Assembly (NCBI GenBank): GCA_964554535.1
Contig: CAZKPB010000010.1
Span: forward strand, 19,636-83,635
Origin: DMER64 sp964554535
GTDB taxonomy: Bacteria; Bacteroidota; Bacteroidia; Bacteroidales; UBA932
Direction: 5' to 3'
Length of the DNA: 64,000 nucleotides
The notes beneath the pieces are model-generated. The model worked only from the letters and a program-made list of their open reading frames with translations, had not been told where the DNA came from and ran no database searches. This document shows, piece by piece, positions 9,166-18,150 of this stretch (its first letter is position 1; each line of letters starts with the position of its first letter). The translations under genes and the position numbers were made by a program.

Positions 9166-10116
9166 ATGGATCACTTACATTTGTTTAAAGTTTTTTCCTG
9201 CCGCGGGTCTCGTTACCTGGCAGAACGCATTGCCGCTCATTTGGGTACTACACTGGGGGCTTCTTCCGTTACGGAATTCAGTGACGGGGAATTTCAACCC
9301 GCCTTTGACGAGAGCGTGCGCGGAGCCACTGTCTTTATTATCCAATCCACTTTTCCGCCGGTAGACAACCTTTTTGAACTGCTCCTGATGATTGATGCGG
9401 CGCGCCGTGCCTCGGCCTACAAAGTGATTGCCGTTATGCCTTATTTCGGTTGGGCGCGCCAGGACCGCAAGGACCGTCCCCGCGTATCCATCGGGGCCAA
9501 AATGGTGGCCAATCTGCTGCACGCCGTGGGCTGTGACCGCGTCATGACTATGGACCTGCACGCGGACCAGATTCAGGGATTCTTTGATTTCCCGGTGGAC
9601 CACGTATACTCCAGTTCGGTATTTGTACCCTATATCAAAAACCTCAATCTGCCAAACCTGTCGGTGGCCGCTCCGGATATGGGCGGTGCCAAACGCGCCA
9701 ACGCCTATTCCCGCAAACTGGAATGCCCTCTTATCATTTGCCACAAATCTCGTGAAAAAGCCAATGTGGTGGGCAGTATGACCGCCATCGGAGACGTGGA
9801 AGGCCGCAACATTGTCATCCTGGACGACATGATAGACACGGGCGGCACCATAGCCAAAGCCTCCAACATGATGATGGACAAGGGGGCCTTGAGCGTACGC
9901 GCTGTAGCCACCCATCCCGTGCTCTCGGGTAACGCCTACAACACACTGTACCACTCGGCCCTGTCGGAAATCATTGTGACGGATACCATTCCCATCCAGA
10001 ACGACCCTAACTTCAACACGGAAAAAATCAAAGTAATTTCAGTAGCCGGTGTGTTTGCCGATATCATTGAAAAAGTATATCAGTACAAATCCATCAGCGA
10101 CCAGTTTACCATTTGA
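9166..10116 (+). CDS. prs: Ribose-phosphate pyrophosphokinase (PRPP synthetase)
   Basis: A 316-residue enzyme that makes PRPP from ribose-5-phosphate and ATP for purine, pyrimidine, NAD, His and Trp synthesis. Key motifs are FSDGEFQPAFDESVRG, the ATP loop RQDRKDRPR, the DLHADQIQGFF segment and the PRPP-binding VILDDMIDTGGTI. The ATG at 9166 is preferred over longer in-frame openings because MDHLHLFKVFSC gives the normal length and lies 25 bases after a good promoter. The next gene, nadE, uses PRPP-derived NAD precursors and begins 12 bases later. Confidence 0.96.
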   Translation: MDHLHLFKVFSCRGSRYLAERIAAHLGTTLGASSVTEFSDGEFQPAFDESVRGATVFIIQSTFPPVDNLFELLLMIDAARRASAYKVIAVMPYFGWARQDRKDRPRVSIGAKMVANLLHAVGCDRVMTMDLHADQIQGFFDFPVDHVYSSSVFVPYIKNLNLPNLSVAAPDMGGAKRANAYSRKLECPLIICHKSREKANVVGSMTAIGDVEGRNIVILDDMIDTGGTIAKASNMMMDKGALSVRAVATHPVLSGNAYNTLYHSALSEIIVTDTIPIQNDPNFNTEKIKVISVAGVFADIIEKVYQYKSISDQFTI

Positions 10117-10128
10117 CGCACTTACAGC

Positions 10129-10965
10129 ATGACCACGGAAAAAATCTACCAGTGTCTGATTGACGGTCTGCGCCGTTTCTTCAGTGAGGCCGGCTGCCGC
10201 AAGGCGGTGATAGGCCTTTCCGGAGGCATTGACTCTGCGCTGGTGGCATGCCTGGCCATTGATGCCCTGGGAGTGGACAACGTGCACGCCCTGCTGATGC
10301 CCGGACCGTTTTCCACCGTACATTCCCTTACAGACGCCATCAAATTGTGCGAAATTCAATCCCTGTCGTATCATATTGTTCCCATTGACGGTATTTACAA
10401 CAAGTTCCAGCGCGAGTTGGCCCCCGTTTTTGAACACGCCCCGCACGACGTTACTGAAGAAAACCTGCAGGCCCGCATCCGCAGCACACTGCTGATGGCA
10501 TACGCCAACAAGAAAAACGCCCTGGTGCTGAACACCAGCAACAAGAGCGAGTTGGCAATGGGTTACGGCACCCTGTACGGAGACCTGGCCGGTGCTCTTA
10601 TGGTCATTGCCGATATTTACAAGACGGAAGTCTACGAACTTTCGTCCCTCATCAACACCCCGGCAGAGCGGATTCCTCTGCACACCATAGAAAAGGAACC
10701 CTCGGCCGAGTTGCACGCCAATCAGAAGGACAGAGATTCTCTGCCGCCCTATCCCATTCTGGATCCCATCCTGCGGGCCCTCATTGAAGAAGGCCGCACC
10801 CCCCGGGAACTGATTAAGGCGGGCAACCCTCCGGATTGCATTGAAAGTGCGTGCACAAAAATGAACCGAAACAAATTCAAGGGATTACAATGCCCACCCC
10901 TGTTGCAGGTGACAGATAAACCACTGTTGCCCGAAAACAAGTGCATTGACTGCAGGGAATGTTAA
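10129..10965 (+). CDS. nadE: NAD+ synthetase, ammonia-dependent type
   Basis: A 278-residue enzyme that amidates deamido-NAD to NAD+. It has the N-type ATP pyrophosphatase loop GLSGGIDSAL (about 29-38), LNTSNKSELAMGYGTLYGD and NPPDCIE near the C terminus. There is no N-terminal glutaminase domain, so it should use free ammonia, unlike the large glutamine-dependent NadE found in many Bacteroides; an unlinked amidotransferase cannot be excluded. The C terminus ends in a Cys-containing segment (CIDCREC). It follows prs by 12 bases, and its stop codon overlaps the start of a small membrane protein gene. Confidence 0.92.
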   Translation: MTTEKIYQCLIDGLRRFFSEAGCRKAVIGLSGGIDSALVACLAIDALGVDNVHALLMPGPFSTVHSLTDAIKLCEIQSLSYHIVPIDGIYNKFQRELAPVFEHAPHDVTEENLQARIRSTLLMAYANKKNALVLNTSNKSELAMGYGTLYGDLAGALMVIADIYKTEVYELSSLINTPAERIPLHTIEKEPSAELHANQKDRDSLPPYPILDPILRALIEEGRTPRELIKAGNPPDCIESACTKMNRNKFKGLQCPPLLQVTDKPLLPENKCIDCREC

Positions 10966-11111
10966 CTTTTCTGCTGGTTCTGGGCATTCTGGCTTTTTGT
11001 TCGGCCGCATTGGCCTTTGCCTTTTGCAGGCCGTCCCGAAAAAAAGATTGTCGCCAATGTCCCGTTAACAAAAAATGTAATACTAACCGCATAATACAGA
11101 CGTTCAAATGA
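10959..11111 (+). CDS. Unrecognised 50-residue membrane microprotein with Cys-rich tail
   Basis: A short reading frame begins at ATG 10959, overlapping the nadE stop, and ends at TGA 11109-11111, overlapping the der start at 11108. The first 23 residues (MLTFLLVLGILAFCSAALAF then AFC) form one hydrophobic membrane segment. The rest is basic and cysteine-rich: CRPSRKKDCRQCPVNKKC followed by a short polar tail. The tight overlaps at both ends suggest translational coupling. The architecture recalls small FeoB-associated Cys-rich membrane proteins, but there is no feoB here, so I assign no function. It could be a chance frame, but the hydrophobicity and Cys pattern make that less likely. Confidence 0.55.
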   Translation: MLTFLLVLGILAFCSAALAFAFCRPSRKKDCRQCPVNKKCNTNRIIQTFK

Positions 11112-12418
11112 GCATCGTTGCAATTGTAGGCAGGCCCAATGTGGGAAAATCCACCCTTTTTAACCGTTTGGTGGGAATGCGTCAGGCCATTGTGGACCAG
11201 ATAGCGGGAGTGACCCGCGACCGTCACTACGGAAAGACCGACTGGTGCGGAAGAAAATTTTCAGTAATGGACACCGGAGGATATACCAATAATTCCGACG
11301 ATGTGTTTGAAGAAGAAATCCGCAAGCAGGTAATTCTGGCCATTGAAGAGGCGGACGTGATACTGTTCATGGTGGACGTGGAAACCGGCATTACCGACTA
11401 TGACCAAGATATGGCGCACCTGCTGCGCCGCTGCAACAAACCGGTGGTGGTGGCCGTCAACAAGGTGGACCACGGAGGCAAAATCTACGATGCCTACGAA
11501 TTTAACGCCTTGGGATTGGGCGAACCCATGCTCATAGGGGCCGCCAACGGCACCGGAACCGGTGACCTTATGGACGCCCTGGTTAAACTGCTGCCCAAAG
11601 AAGAACCCGGTCCCAAAGAAGAAAAACCCGCCCTGCCGCATATAGCCATTGTGGGACGCCCCAACGCAGGCAAATCTTCACTTACCAACGCCCTTCTGGG
11701 CGAAGACCGCCACATAGTCACCCCCGTGGCCGGCACCACCCGCGATTCCATTGCCACCTACTACAACAAATTCGGACACGAATTCATGTTGGTGGACACG
11801 GCCGGTCTGCGCAAAAAGAACAAAGCCAAGGAGGACCTGGAGTTTTATTCTTCCATGCGTGCCATCCGCTCTATTGAATTTGCCGATGTCTGTGTCTTGA
11901 TGCTGGATGCCTCAAAAGGCATTGAATCACAGGATATGAATATTTTCCAGTTGATTGTCCGCAACAAAAAAGGCTGTGTGATTGTCATCAACAAATGGGA
12001 CCTTGTGGAAAAAAGCAACAACACGCTCAAAGAATACGAACAGACCGTCCGCAAACGGTTGGCTCCTTTTAACGACCTTCCCGTCATTTTTACTTCTATT
12101 CCCAACAAACAACGCATTCTCAACGTGTTGGAAGCTGCCTCCAAAGTATATGAAAACCGGACGCGCCGTATAACCACTTCCGTACTCAACGATACCATGC
12201 TGCCGGAAATTGAAAACTTTCCGCCGCCGGCTACCAAGGGAAAATATGTCAAAATCAAATACGTGACCCAGCTGCCCACCCCCTGTCCGTCGTTTGCCTT
12301 CTTCTGCAACCTGCCGCAATATGTACGCGATGACTACAAACGGTTCCTGGAAAACAAACTCCGTTCGCATTTTGATTTTTGCGGTACCCCCATACAGGTG
12401 TACATCCGCCAGAAATAA
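11108..12418 (+). CDS. der: Ribosome biogenesis GTPase Der (EngA)
   Basis: A 436-residue double GTPase for 50S assembly. The first G domain has GRPNVGKSTLFN (about 8-19) with MDTGGYT and NKVD. The second has GRPNAGKSSLTN (about 183-194), VDTAGLRKKNK and NKWDLVEK. A KH-like C-terminal domain ends with GTPIQVYIRQK, the usual Der ending. Length and layout are normal. The start overlaps the end of the preceding microprotein frame by four bases. Confidence 0.97.
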   Translation: MSIVAIVGRPNVGKSTLFNRLVGMRQAIVDQIAGVTRDRHYGKTDWCGRKFSVMDTGGYTNNSDDVFEEEIRKQVILAIEEADVILFMVDVETGITDYDQDMAHLLRRCNKPVVVAVNKVDHGGKIYDAYEFNALGLGEPMLIGAANGTGTGDLMDALVKLLPKEEPGPKEEKPALPHIAIVGRPNAGKSSLTNALLGEDRHIVTPVAGTTRDSIATYYNKFGHEFMLVDTAGLRKKNKAKEDLEFYSSMRAIRSIEFADVCVLMLDASKGIESQDMNIFQLIVRNKKGCVIVINKWDLVEKSNNTLKEYEQTVRKRLAPFNDLPVIFTSIPNKQRILNVLEAASKVYENRTRRITTSVLNDTMLPEIENFPPPATKGKYVKIKYVTQLPTPCPSFAFFCNLPQYVRDDYKRFLENKLRSHFDFCGTPIQVYIRQK

Positions 12419-12436
12419 ATTAATACTGCAAGACTT

Positions 12437-12853
12437 TTAATCCTTTTCTATCCGCATCTGCTGGATAGTATGCTCTCCCCGCAGAGTCTTCACAAAGAGT
12501 GTGACCCTGAATTTTTCCCCGCCAGCCAGCAAGGTCCCGATGCAGTAACGCATGGGAAGGGCACCGCTTATATGGACCACCGAGAATACTTTGGGAGTAT
12601 ATTTGGCATAGAAATCCTTCATGGTCTGCTTGGCTTGATTTTTACTGCAGATACCGGCCGAGCCCAACACATCCACCTCAAGATCTTCCGCAAACCAGCT
12701 GGAAAACGCAGCGGCATCCCCACTTTTAAGGTCATCCCCAATGGAAGCAAAAAGCGCCTGTGAATCAGCATCTTGAGCCACAACTTGTAACGTCGTCAAA
12801 CAGAGCAGACAGGAAGTGGCAAAAAGAACCAAAAAAGATCTTGAGAATTTCAT
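12437..12853 (-). CDS. DUF4783 secreted protein
   Basis: A 138-residue protein with a clear signal peptide (MKFSRSFLVLFATSCLLCL... ending near QVVAQ). The mature part of about 110 residues resembles the DUF4783 family of Bacteroidetes, an NTF2-like small alpha/beta fold: SIGDDLKSGDAAAFSSWFAEDLEVDVLG and a C-terminal HTIQQMRIEKD. The ATG at 12853 is chosen over an upstream Met because it starts the signal peptide directly. In Bacteroides, DUF4783 also sits beside rlmH. Molecular function is unknown. Confidence 0.78.
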   Translation of the reverse strand: MKFSRSFLVLFATSCLLCLTTLQVVAQDADSQALFASIGDDLKSGDAAAFSSWFAEDLEVDVLGSAGICSKNQAKQTMKDFYAKYTPKVFSVVHISGALPMRYCIGTLLAGGEKFRVTLFVKTLRGEHTIQQMRIEKD

Positions 12854-12893
12854 AAGTAACATCAAATAGCAAGGCAAGTTACACAATAATTCG

Positions 12894-12901
12894 TAATTTT
12901 G
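12894..12901 (+). promoter_or_regulatory. Candidate -7 element for rlmH
   Basis: TAATTTTG fits TAnnTTTG and ends only four bases before the rlmH ATG at 12906. If used, transcription would start at or just inside the start codon, giving a leaderless or nearly leaderless mRNA. I see no convincing -33 TTTG, so the call is tentative. Confidence 0.45.
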
Positions 12902-12905
12902 CTAG

Positions 12906-13379
12906 ATGAACTTGGAATTGCTGTTTATGGGCAAAACGCAGGAAAGTTACCTGCGGGAAGGCATACGTACCTATCAGACGCGGCTTCCCCATTACGTCAA
13001 CTTCAAGTGCACCGAACTTACAGACCTCAAAAACAGTGCCGTACTGTCCGAGGCACAGATAAAGGAAAAAGAAGGACAACAAATGCTTAAGTGTATTGCC
13101 TCCTCGGATTACCTCATTCTGTTTGATGAAAAGGGAACGCTGCAAACTACCGTACAAATGGCAGAAAGACTGGCGCAACATCAGGTGCGCGGTACCAAAA
13201 AACTGGTATTCGCCATTGGGGGACCCTACGGTTTTTCCGCGCAGGTATACCAACGAGCGCAGGAGACCTGGTCGCTCTCTCAGCTGACCTTTTCTCATCA
13301 AATGGTACGTTTGTTGTGCATTGAGCAACTTTACCGTTGTTTTACCGTTATCAAGGGCGAACCTTACCACCACGTATGA
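12906..13379 (+). CDS. rlmH: 23S rRNA (pseudouridine1915-N3)-methyltransferase RlmH
   Basis: A 157-residue SPOUT methyltransferase that modifies helix 69 of 23S rRNA. The knotted SAM site is visible in LVFAIGGPYGFS, followed by the family ending SLSQLTFSHQMVRLLCIEQLYR. Length is normal (about 155). Its stop codon overlaps the start of a histidine kinase gene (ATGA at 13376-13379), an unusual coupling of an RNA-modification gene with a sensor. Confidence 0.95.
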   Translation: MNLELLFMGKTQESYLREGIRTYQTRLPHYVNFKCTELTDLKNSAVLSEAQIKEKEGQQMLKCIASSDYLILFDEKGTLQTTVQMAERLAQHQVRGTKKLVFAIGGPYGFSAQVYQRAQETWSLSQLTFSHQMVRLLCIEQLYRCFTVIKGEPYHHV

Positions 13380-16300
13380 ACCGCATCATTACAAAGATAC
13401 AGGCCTACAAGTTGTACTGGCCGCTGGCAGTTGCCCTGTGCTGCCTGTTGCTCTCCTTTGCGGAACTCTCGTCCAACAACCAGCGCGCCCGCCGTTTGGA
13501 ACGGGTAGAACGCGTCCTGCACCGCAAACAGCGGAAAGTGGAAAACCTGGCCCTGCAGGCACTGAACGCTCCGTCCGCAGAGTGGTTGTCCCCGCACAAG
13601 GTCAAGGAAGATATGGTGCTGTACAAATACGTAAAAGACAGCCTTGTGTCGTGGGTAAATACGTTCCCCATCATTAACGACAGTTACACTCCGGACGCCG
13701 TTTTCCCCAACCTCTCTTTCTTTGCCCGCAACCGTCTTCAAGAAAAACCACTGGCTCAGGCCAACGAGTTTGAGCAATACCTCAATTTGGGAAGTGCCTG
13801 GTATGTGGTACGCGTATATACCAAAGGCGACGTATCCATCCTTACCGGCATTCTCATAAAGACCGACTTCCCGTTCAGCAATAATTTTGTCAGTTCCAAA
13901 GCCAACAAGTCCCTGCACCTCCCCTCCTACTGTTCCATTGTGCCACTCAACCGGGACGAGGGGTTTGTGATCTTCGGCAAAGAGGACGGCATTTTGTTCA
14001 CCATTCTCAGTGACGTATCGCTCCAAAAATACCCGCCCTCCATCATTCTGCGGTGGCTGGCCCTGTTTTTTACCTTGCTGTTTTTTGTGTTGCGGCTTAT
14101 TCAGCACCGCTCCACCTCGCGGGCGTTCTACCTGTTGGCGGCATTGGCAGGGGCCCGCATTGTGTGTTTTGTGTTTGCGCCCGCACTCAAGATGTCCACT
14201 ATGTTTTTCTCGCCCCTGCTCTATGCCGGAGGGGCGCTGGAAAGTTCCCTGGCATCCCTCGTGTTCAGTACCCTGCTTATTACATTGGGTTGCTGGGCCA
14301 TCTACTACGTACGCCACGACACCGCACATTTATACATGCACTTCAAACCCTTATGGCGCCACCTTACCGTTTGGTTCCAAGTGATTATCGGCGTGGGTCT
14401 CATTCTATTTATCCACCACGCCATCAAATCGTTGGCCCTCAACTCCAGCATTGTTCTGGAATTGTTCAAACTGGATGAAATTGACGGTTACACCATTCTG
14501 GCATACGCCACCTTCTCGCTGCTGTTCCTGTCTCTGTATCTGATGTTGCGCACCATGCTGGTGGTGCAGAATATTCCTCGCAGCCGTTTTATAATGCAGC
14601 CAAAATTCATCTATGTTTTCCTGCTGGTGGCCGCTTGCTATACCCTTATGGGAGTAAGCCTGTACGGCCGTCAGAAAGAAATTCTTCGCTATCAGGTATG
14701 GATACAGAAAATGGCCGTGGAAAGGGACCTTGACCTGGAAATACAAATACGCCGGGTGGAAAAGATGATTGCCATGGACCCCATTCTGTCCATAATGATT
14801 CAGATGGAGCAGAATACCGATGTCATTCTGGAACGTATTCAGGAAAATTATTTTTCCGATTTTCTGCAACGCTATCAGATCCAGGTGACCGTGTGCGCCC
14901 CGGGCGACGTACTTATGGTGGACGGGGTACCCAATCCTGTGCCCTGCTACAATTTTTTCCACAGTGAACTGCTGCGCTACGGCAGCCCGCTCTCTGAAGA
15001 CTCCCAGTTTTACCACCGCACCAACAGCCTGGGCAATATCAGCTACCTGGGCGTATTCACCTACTACAATTACGGAGGTTCGCTTGACCTGTACATAGAA
15101 ATTGACGCCCGTTACGTCAAGGACGCGCTCGGCTATCCGTCCCTGCTGTCCGACAAATCGCAGCTGGACAAGTTCAAACTGCCTTACAATTACTCCTACG
15201 CCAAATACGTGGACAACAAGCTCACCTCAAGCAGCGGCCAGTACACCTACACCAGCATCCTTTCCATCCCGCTGGAAGAAGGGTTCTCCTCCCGGACGGA
15301 CAATGGACAACTTCATTATTTCTATCAGTCGGGAAACCGTGCGGTAGTAATATCCCGGCCTACCCGCTCACCCTTTCCCTATCTGGTGGCCTTTTCTTAT
15401 ATCTTCCTCTTTTACGGGGCGTTGTTCTCGCTGTACCTGGGCACCTTCCGCCGCAAACAGTTCCGCATGAACCTGCCCAAACATTCGTTTCGGCGCAAAA
15501 TCACCTGGCTGCTGGTAGGTTCTCTGGTGGTGGCGCTCATCTTCATGGCCACCGGAAGTCTGGGATTCGGACTAAGCCTGTACGAGCGCAGCAACGAACG
15601 CCAGATGGAAGACCAGATGCAGACGGCCAAGGCGTTTCTGGAAGAATACATCCGCAAGGCAGACCACAGCAACGACCCGGTCAGCAATATGGTGGAACTG
15701 CTCAGCACGCTTAATCGGCTTTCCACCAACGTCCAGATACAGGTGCACCTGTATGACCCGGAAGGTCGTCTTATGCGGTCGTCCCAACCCGAAATATTTG
15801 AGCAGCACCTTATGAGTACGCGTATGGACGGCCTGGCCTTCAGCACCCTCAAACAACGCGAGACCCCCCAGTACACCCACAAGGAACACATAGGCACCTT
15901 ACAGTACTACGCCATGTACGCCCCGCTCTACAACACCCGGGGCGAACTGGCCGCCTACATCAACGTACCCTACCTGTCGGGGCAGACCGACGTTACCAAG
16001 GAAACCACCACCATTGCCGCCGCCGTGATCAACCTCTACCTGATCCTGCTACTGGTCGCGATCATCCTCAGTTTCACCGTATCCAACCAGCTTACAAGGC
16101 CCCTGGCCGAGTTGAGCGAGAATATGAGCCGTCTGGACGTAACCCAGAAAGCCGAGCCCATCAACTACTCGGGTGACAACGAGTTGGGCACCCTGGTCAA
16201 GGCCTACAACAAGATGGTGGAAGACCTGGATGAGAGTACGCGTGCCCTGGCCCAGTCAGAACGCGAACAGGCGTGGAGGGAAATGGCACGCCAGATTGCG

Positions 16301-16939
16301 CACGAAATCAAGAACCCGCTGACTCCCATGCGGTTAAGTATCCAGCACCTGGTACGCCTCAAGAACGAAGGTTCGCCCAAATGGACCCAGCGTTTTGACA
16401 GTGTGGCCGACTCCCTACTGGAACAGATAGACATTCTGGCCGAGGCCGCCTCGGAGTTTTCCAACTTCTCACGCTTCTATATGGAAGACCCCACCGAAGT
16501 GGAACTCAATGCGCTCATTAAGGAACACATTGTGCTGTTTAACACCTCCGACCATATACACATTCATTTTAACTCGTCCGTAAAGGAAGCCGTGGTAATG
16601 GGACGTCGTTCCCAGCTGGCCCGCCTGTTGGTCAACCTGCTCTCCAATGCCGTACAGGCGCTGGAAGACCTTTACATTGGCGTGATTACCATTACCCTGA
16701 CCCTTGACGGGGACTACTACCTGCTGCAGATTGCAGACAACGGCCCGGGTGTGGCCCCGGAAAACAGGGACAAACTGTTCAAACCCAACTTCACCACCAA
16801 ATCCAGCGGCACGGGATTGGGTCTGACTATATGCCGGGGGATTCTGGAGCAGAGCCAGGGAGAAATCTACTACACGCCCTCGGAATGGGGCGGTGCCTGT
16901 TTCAATGTAAGAATTCCGGCAGCCGGTCTATCTAAATAA
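13376..16939 (+). CDS. Large membrane-embedded sensor histidine kinase, NtrY-like
   Basis: A 1187-residue protein. Its N terminus has one membrane segment (about 10-30), a roughly 200-residue loop, then a block of about six membrane segments (about 220-440). Two more segments follow near 675 and 710, then an extracytoplasmic stretch, a last segment near 880 and a HAMP domain (about 898-950). The kinase core has the phospho-acceptor H976 in RQIAHEIKNPLTPMRL, an N box LLVNLLSNAVQALE and G boxes ADNGPGV and GTGLGLTICRG. The H-box form is that of NtrY-type kinases. I chose ATG 13376, which overlaps the rlmH stop. It converges with an NtrC-family regulator gene (12-base 3' overlap), its probable partner. 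The sensed signal is unknown. Confidence 0.9.
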   Translation: MNRIITKIQAYKLYWPLAVALCCLLLSFAELSSNNQRARRLERVERVLHRKQRKVENLALQALNAPSAEWLSPHKVKEDMVLYKYVKDSLVSWVNTFPIINDSYTPDAVFPNLSFFARNRLQEKPLAQANEFEQYLNLGSAWYVVRVYTKGDVSILTGILIKTDFPFSNNFVSSKANKSLHLPSYCSIVPLNRDEGFVIFGKEDGILFTILSDVSLQKYPPSIILRWLALFFTLLFFVLRLIQHRSTSRAFYLLAALAGARIVCFVFAPALKMSTMFFSPLLYAGGALESSLASLVFSTLLITLGCWAIYYVRHDTAHLYMHFKPLWRHLTVWFQVIIGVGLILFIHHAIKSLALNSSIVLELFKLDEIDGYTILAYATFSLLFLSLYLMLRTMLVVQNIPRSRFIMQPKFIYVFLLVAACYTLMGVSLYGRQKEILRYQVWIQKMAVERDLDLEIQIRRVEKMIAMDPILSIMIQMEQNTDVILERIQENYFSDFLQRYQIQVTVCAPGDVLMVDGVPNPVPCYNFFHSELLRYGSPLSEDSQFYHRTNSLGNISYLGVFTYYNYGGSLDLYIEIDARYVKDALGYPSLLSDKSQLDKFKLPYNYSYAKYVDNKLTSSSGQYTYTSILSIPLEEGFSSRTDNGQLHYFYQSGNRAVVISRPTRSPFPYLVAFSYIFLFYGALFSLYLGTFRRKQFRMNLPKHSFRRKITWLLVGSLVVALIFMATGSLGFGLSLYERSNERQMEDQMQTAKAFLEEYIRKADHSNDPVSNMVELLSTLNRLSTNVQIQVHLYDPEGRLMRSSQPEIFEQHLMSTRMDGLAFSTLKQRETPQYTHKEHIGTLQYYAMYAPLYNTRGELAAYINVPYLSGQTDVTKETTTIAAAVINLYLILLLVAIILSFTVSNQLTRPLAELSENMSRLDVTQKAEPINYSGDNELGTLVKAYNKMVEDLDESTRALAQSEREQAWREMARQIAHEIKNPLTPMRLSIQHLVRLKNEGSPKWTQRFDSVADSLLEQIDILAEAASEFSNFSRFYMEDPTEVELNALIKEHIVLFNTSDHIHIHFNSSVKEAVVMGRRSQLARLLVNLLSNAVQALEDLYIGVITITLTLDGDYYLLQIADNGPGVAPENRDKLFKPNFTTKSSGTGLGLTICRGILEQSQGEIYYTPSEWGGACFNVRIPAAGLSK

Positions 16940-18097
16940 AGGATTGGCGTAGGCTTCCACATCTTCCAGGGTGATTACCCCGTTGGACAGAATAATCAGC
17001 CTTTCCATCACATTGCGCAGTTCACGGATATTCCCCGTCCACTGATGCTTTTGCAGTTCTTCAATGGCTTGAGGGGTGATGGTGCGTTTGACCATTCCGT
17101 ATTCGGCGCAAATCTGGTCCAGAAAATAATCGGCCAGCAGGGGAATGTCTTCTTTGCGCTCGGCCAGAGTGGGAACGCGGATGACTATGACGCTCAGGCG
17201 GTGGTACAGGTCTTCTCGGAAATTCCCCTTTTCAATCTCGGCCTGAAGGTCCTTGTTGGTGGCCGCCACTACCCGCACCCGCACGCTAATGTCCTTGTCC
17301 GAACCCACGCGGGTGATTTTATTTTCCTGCAGTACGCGCAACACCTTGGCTTGGGCGGCCAGCGACATATCTCCAATCTCATCCAGAAAAAGCGTGCCGC
17401 CGTCGGCCTGCTCAAATTTTCCTTTATGCTGTTTCACGGCCGATGTAAAAGAACCTTTTTCGTGCCCGAACAATTCACTCTCAATCAATTCACCGGGAAT
17501 AGCCGCACAGTTTACTTCTACAAAGGGCATGGTCGCGCGCGGGCTTTTCTCGTGCAACAAACGGGCAATCAATTCCTTGCCGGTACCATTTGAGCCGGTA
17601 ATGAGCACTCGGGCCTCGGTTGCCGCCACCCTGTCCACCATTTCCAGAATTTTTTTGATGGCCGGAGACTCGCCCACCAGATGGGGCTCTTTCACCGATT
17701 TCTTTTTTAAGGTTTTGTTTTCCTGCACCAGCGTGGTCTTGTCCGTGGCATTGCGCAGGGTTATGAGAATCCGGTTAAGGTCCAGCGGTTTTTCAATAAA
17801 ATCGTATGCGCCTTTCTTGATGCATTCCACGGCCGTGTCAATGTTGCCGTGGCCAGATATCATGATTACCGGCACATCAGCCCCCATCTCCATAATTTTT
17901 TCCAAAACTTCTATGCCGTCCATTCCGGGCATTTTGATATCACAGAAGACCGTATCCACCGGTTTGTCGGCCTGTGCCACAATTTCCAGGGCGCGCTCTC
18001 CGTTCTCGGCCAGAAGGACCTCGTGGTCTTCGTATTCCAGAATTTCTTTTAAAGTATTTCGGATGCTTTTTTCGTCGTCAACTATTAAAATACGCAT
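16928..18097 (-). CDS. NtrC-family response regulator without a DNA-binding domain
   Basis: A 389-residue protein with a receiver domain (1-120; phospho-acceptor D53 in FCDIKMPGMDG, S81, K103) and an AAA+ sigma-54 activator domain (about 138-370; Walker A GSNGTGKE 168-175, Walker B GGTLFLDEIGDM, WTGNIRELRNVMERL). The loop that contacts sigma-54, normally GAFTGA, reads GSFTSA (215-220). The protein ends with EDVEAYANPLFR, so the Fis-type helix-turn-helix of a typical 440-480-residue NtrC protein is absent. It may act from solution, through a partner or with changed sigma-54 contact. The adjacent convergent kinase is its likely partner. Confidence 0.9.
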   Translation of the reverse strand: MRILIVDDEKSIRNTLKEILEYEDHEVLLAENGERALEIVAQADKPVDTVFCDIKMPGMDGIEVLEKIMEMGADVPVIMISGHGNIDTAVECIKKGAYDFIEKPLDLNRILITLRNATDKTTLVQENKTLKKKSVKEPHLVGESPAIKKILEMVDRVAATEARVLITGSNGTGKELIARLLHEKSPRATMPFVEVNCAAIPGELIESELFGHEKGSFTSAVKQHKGKFEQADGGTLFLDEIGDMSLAAQAKVLRVLQENKITRVGSDKDISVRVRVVAATNKDLQAEIEKGNFREDLYHRLSVIVIRVPTLAERKEDIPLLADYFLDQICAEYGMVKRTITPQAIEELQKHQWTGNIRELRNVMERLIILSNGVITLEDVEAYANPLFR

Positions 18098-18150
18098 AAT
18101 TGAATTTAGGGTTGTTGAAAAGTGGCTGTAAAGATAAGGGGAATTTTCCT

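Noticed and set aside
13364..14329. Minus-strand open frame of 321 codons
   Set aside because: Antisense to the N-terminal part of the histidine kinase; low-complexity composition.
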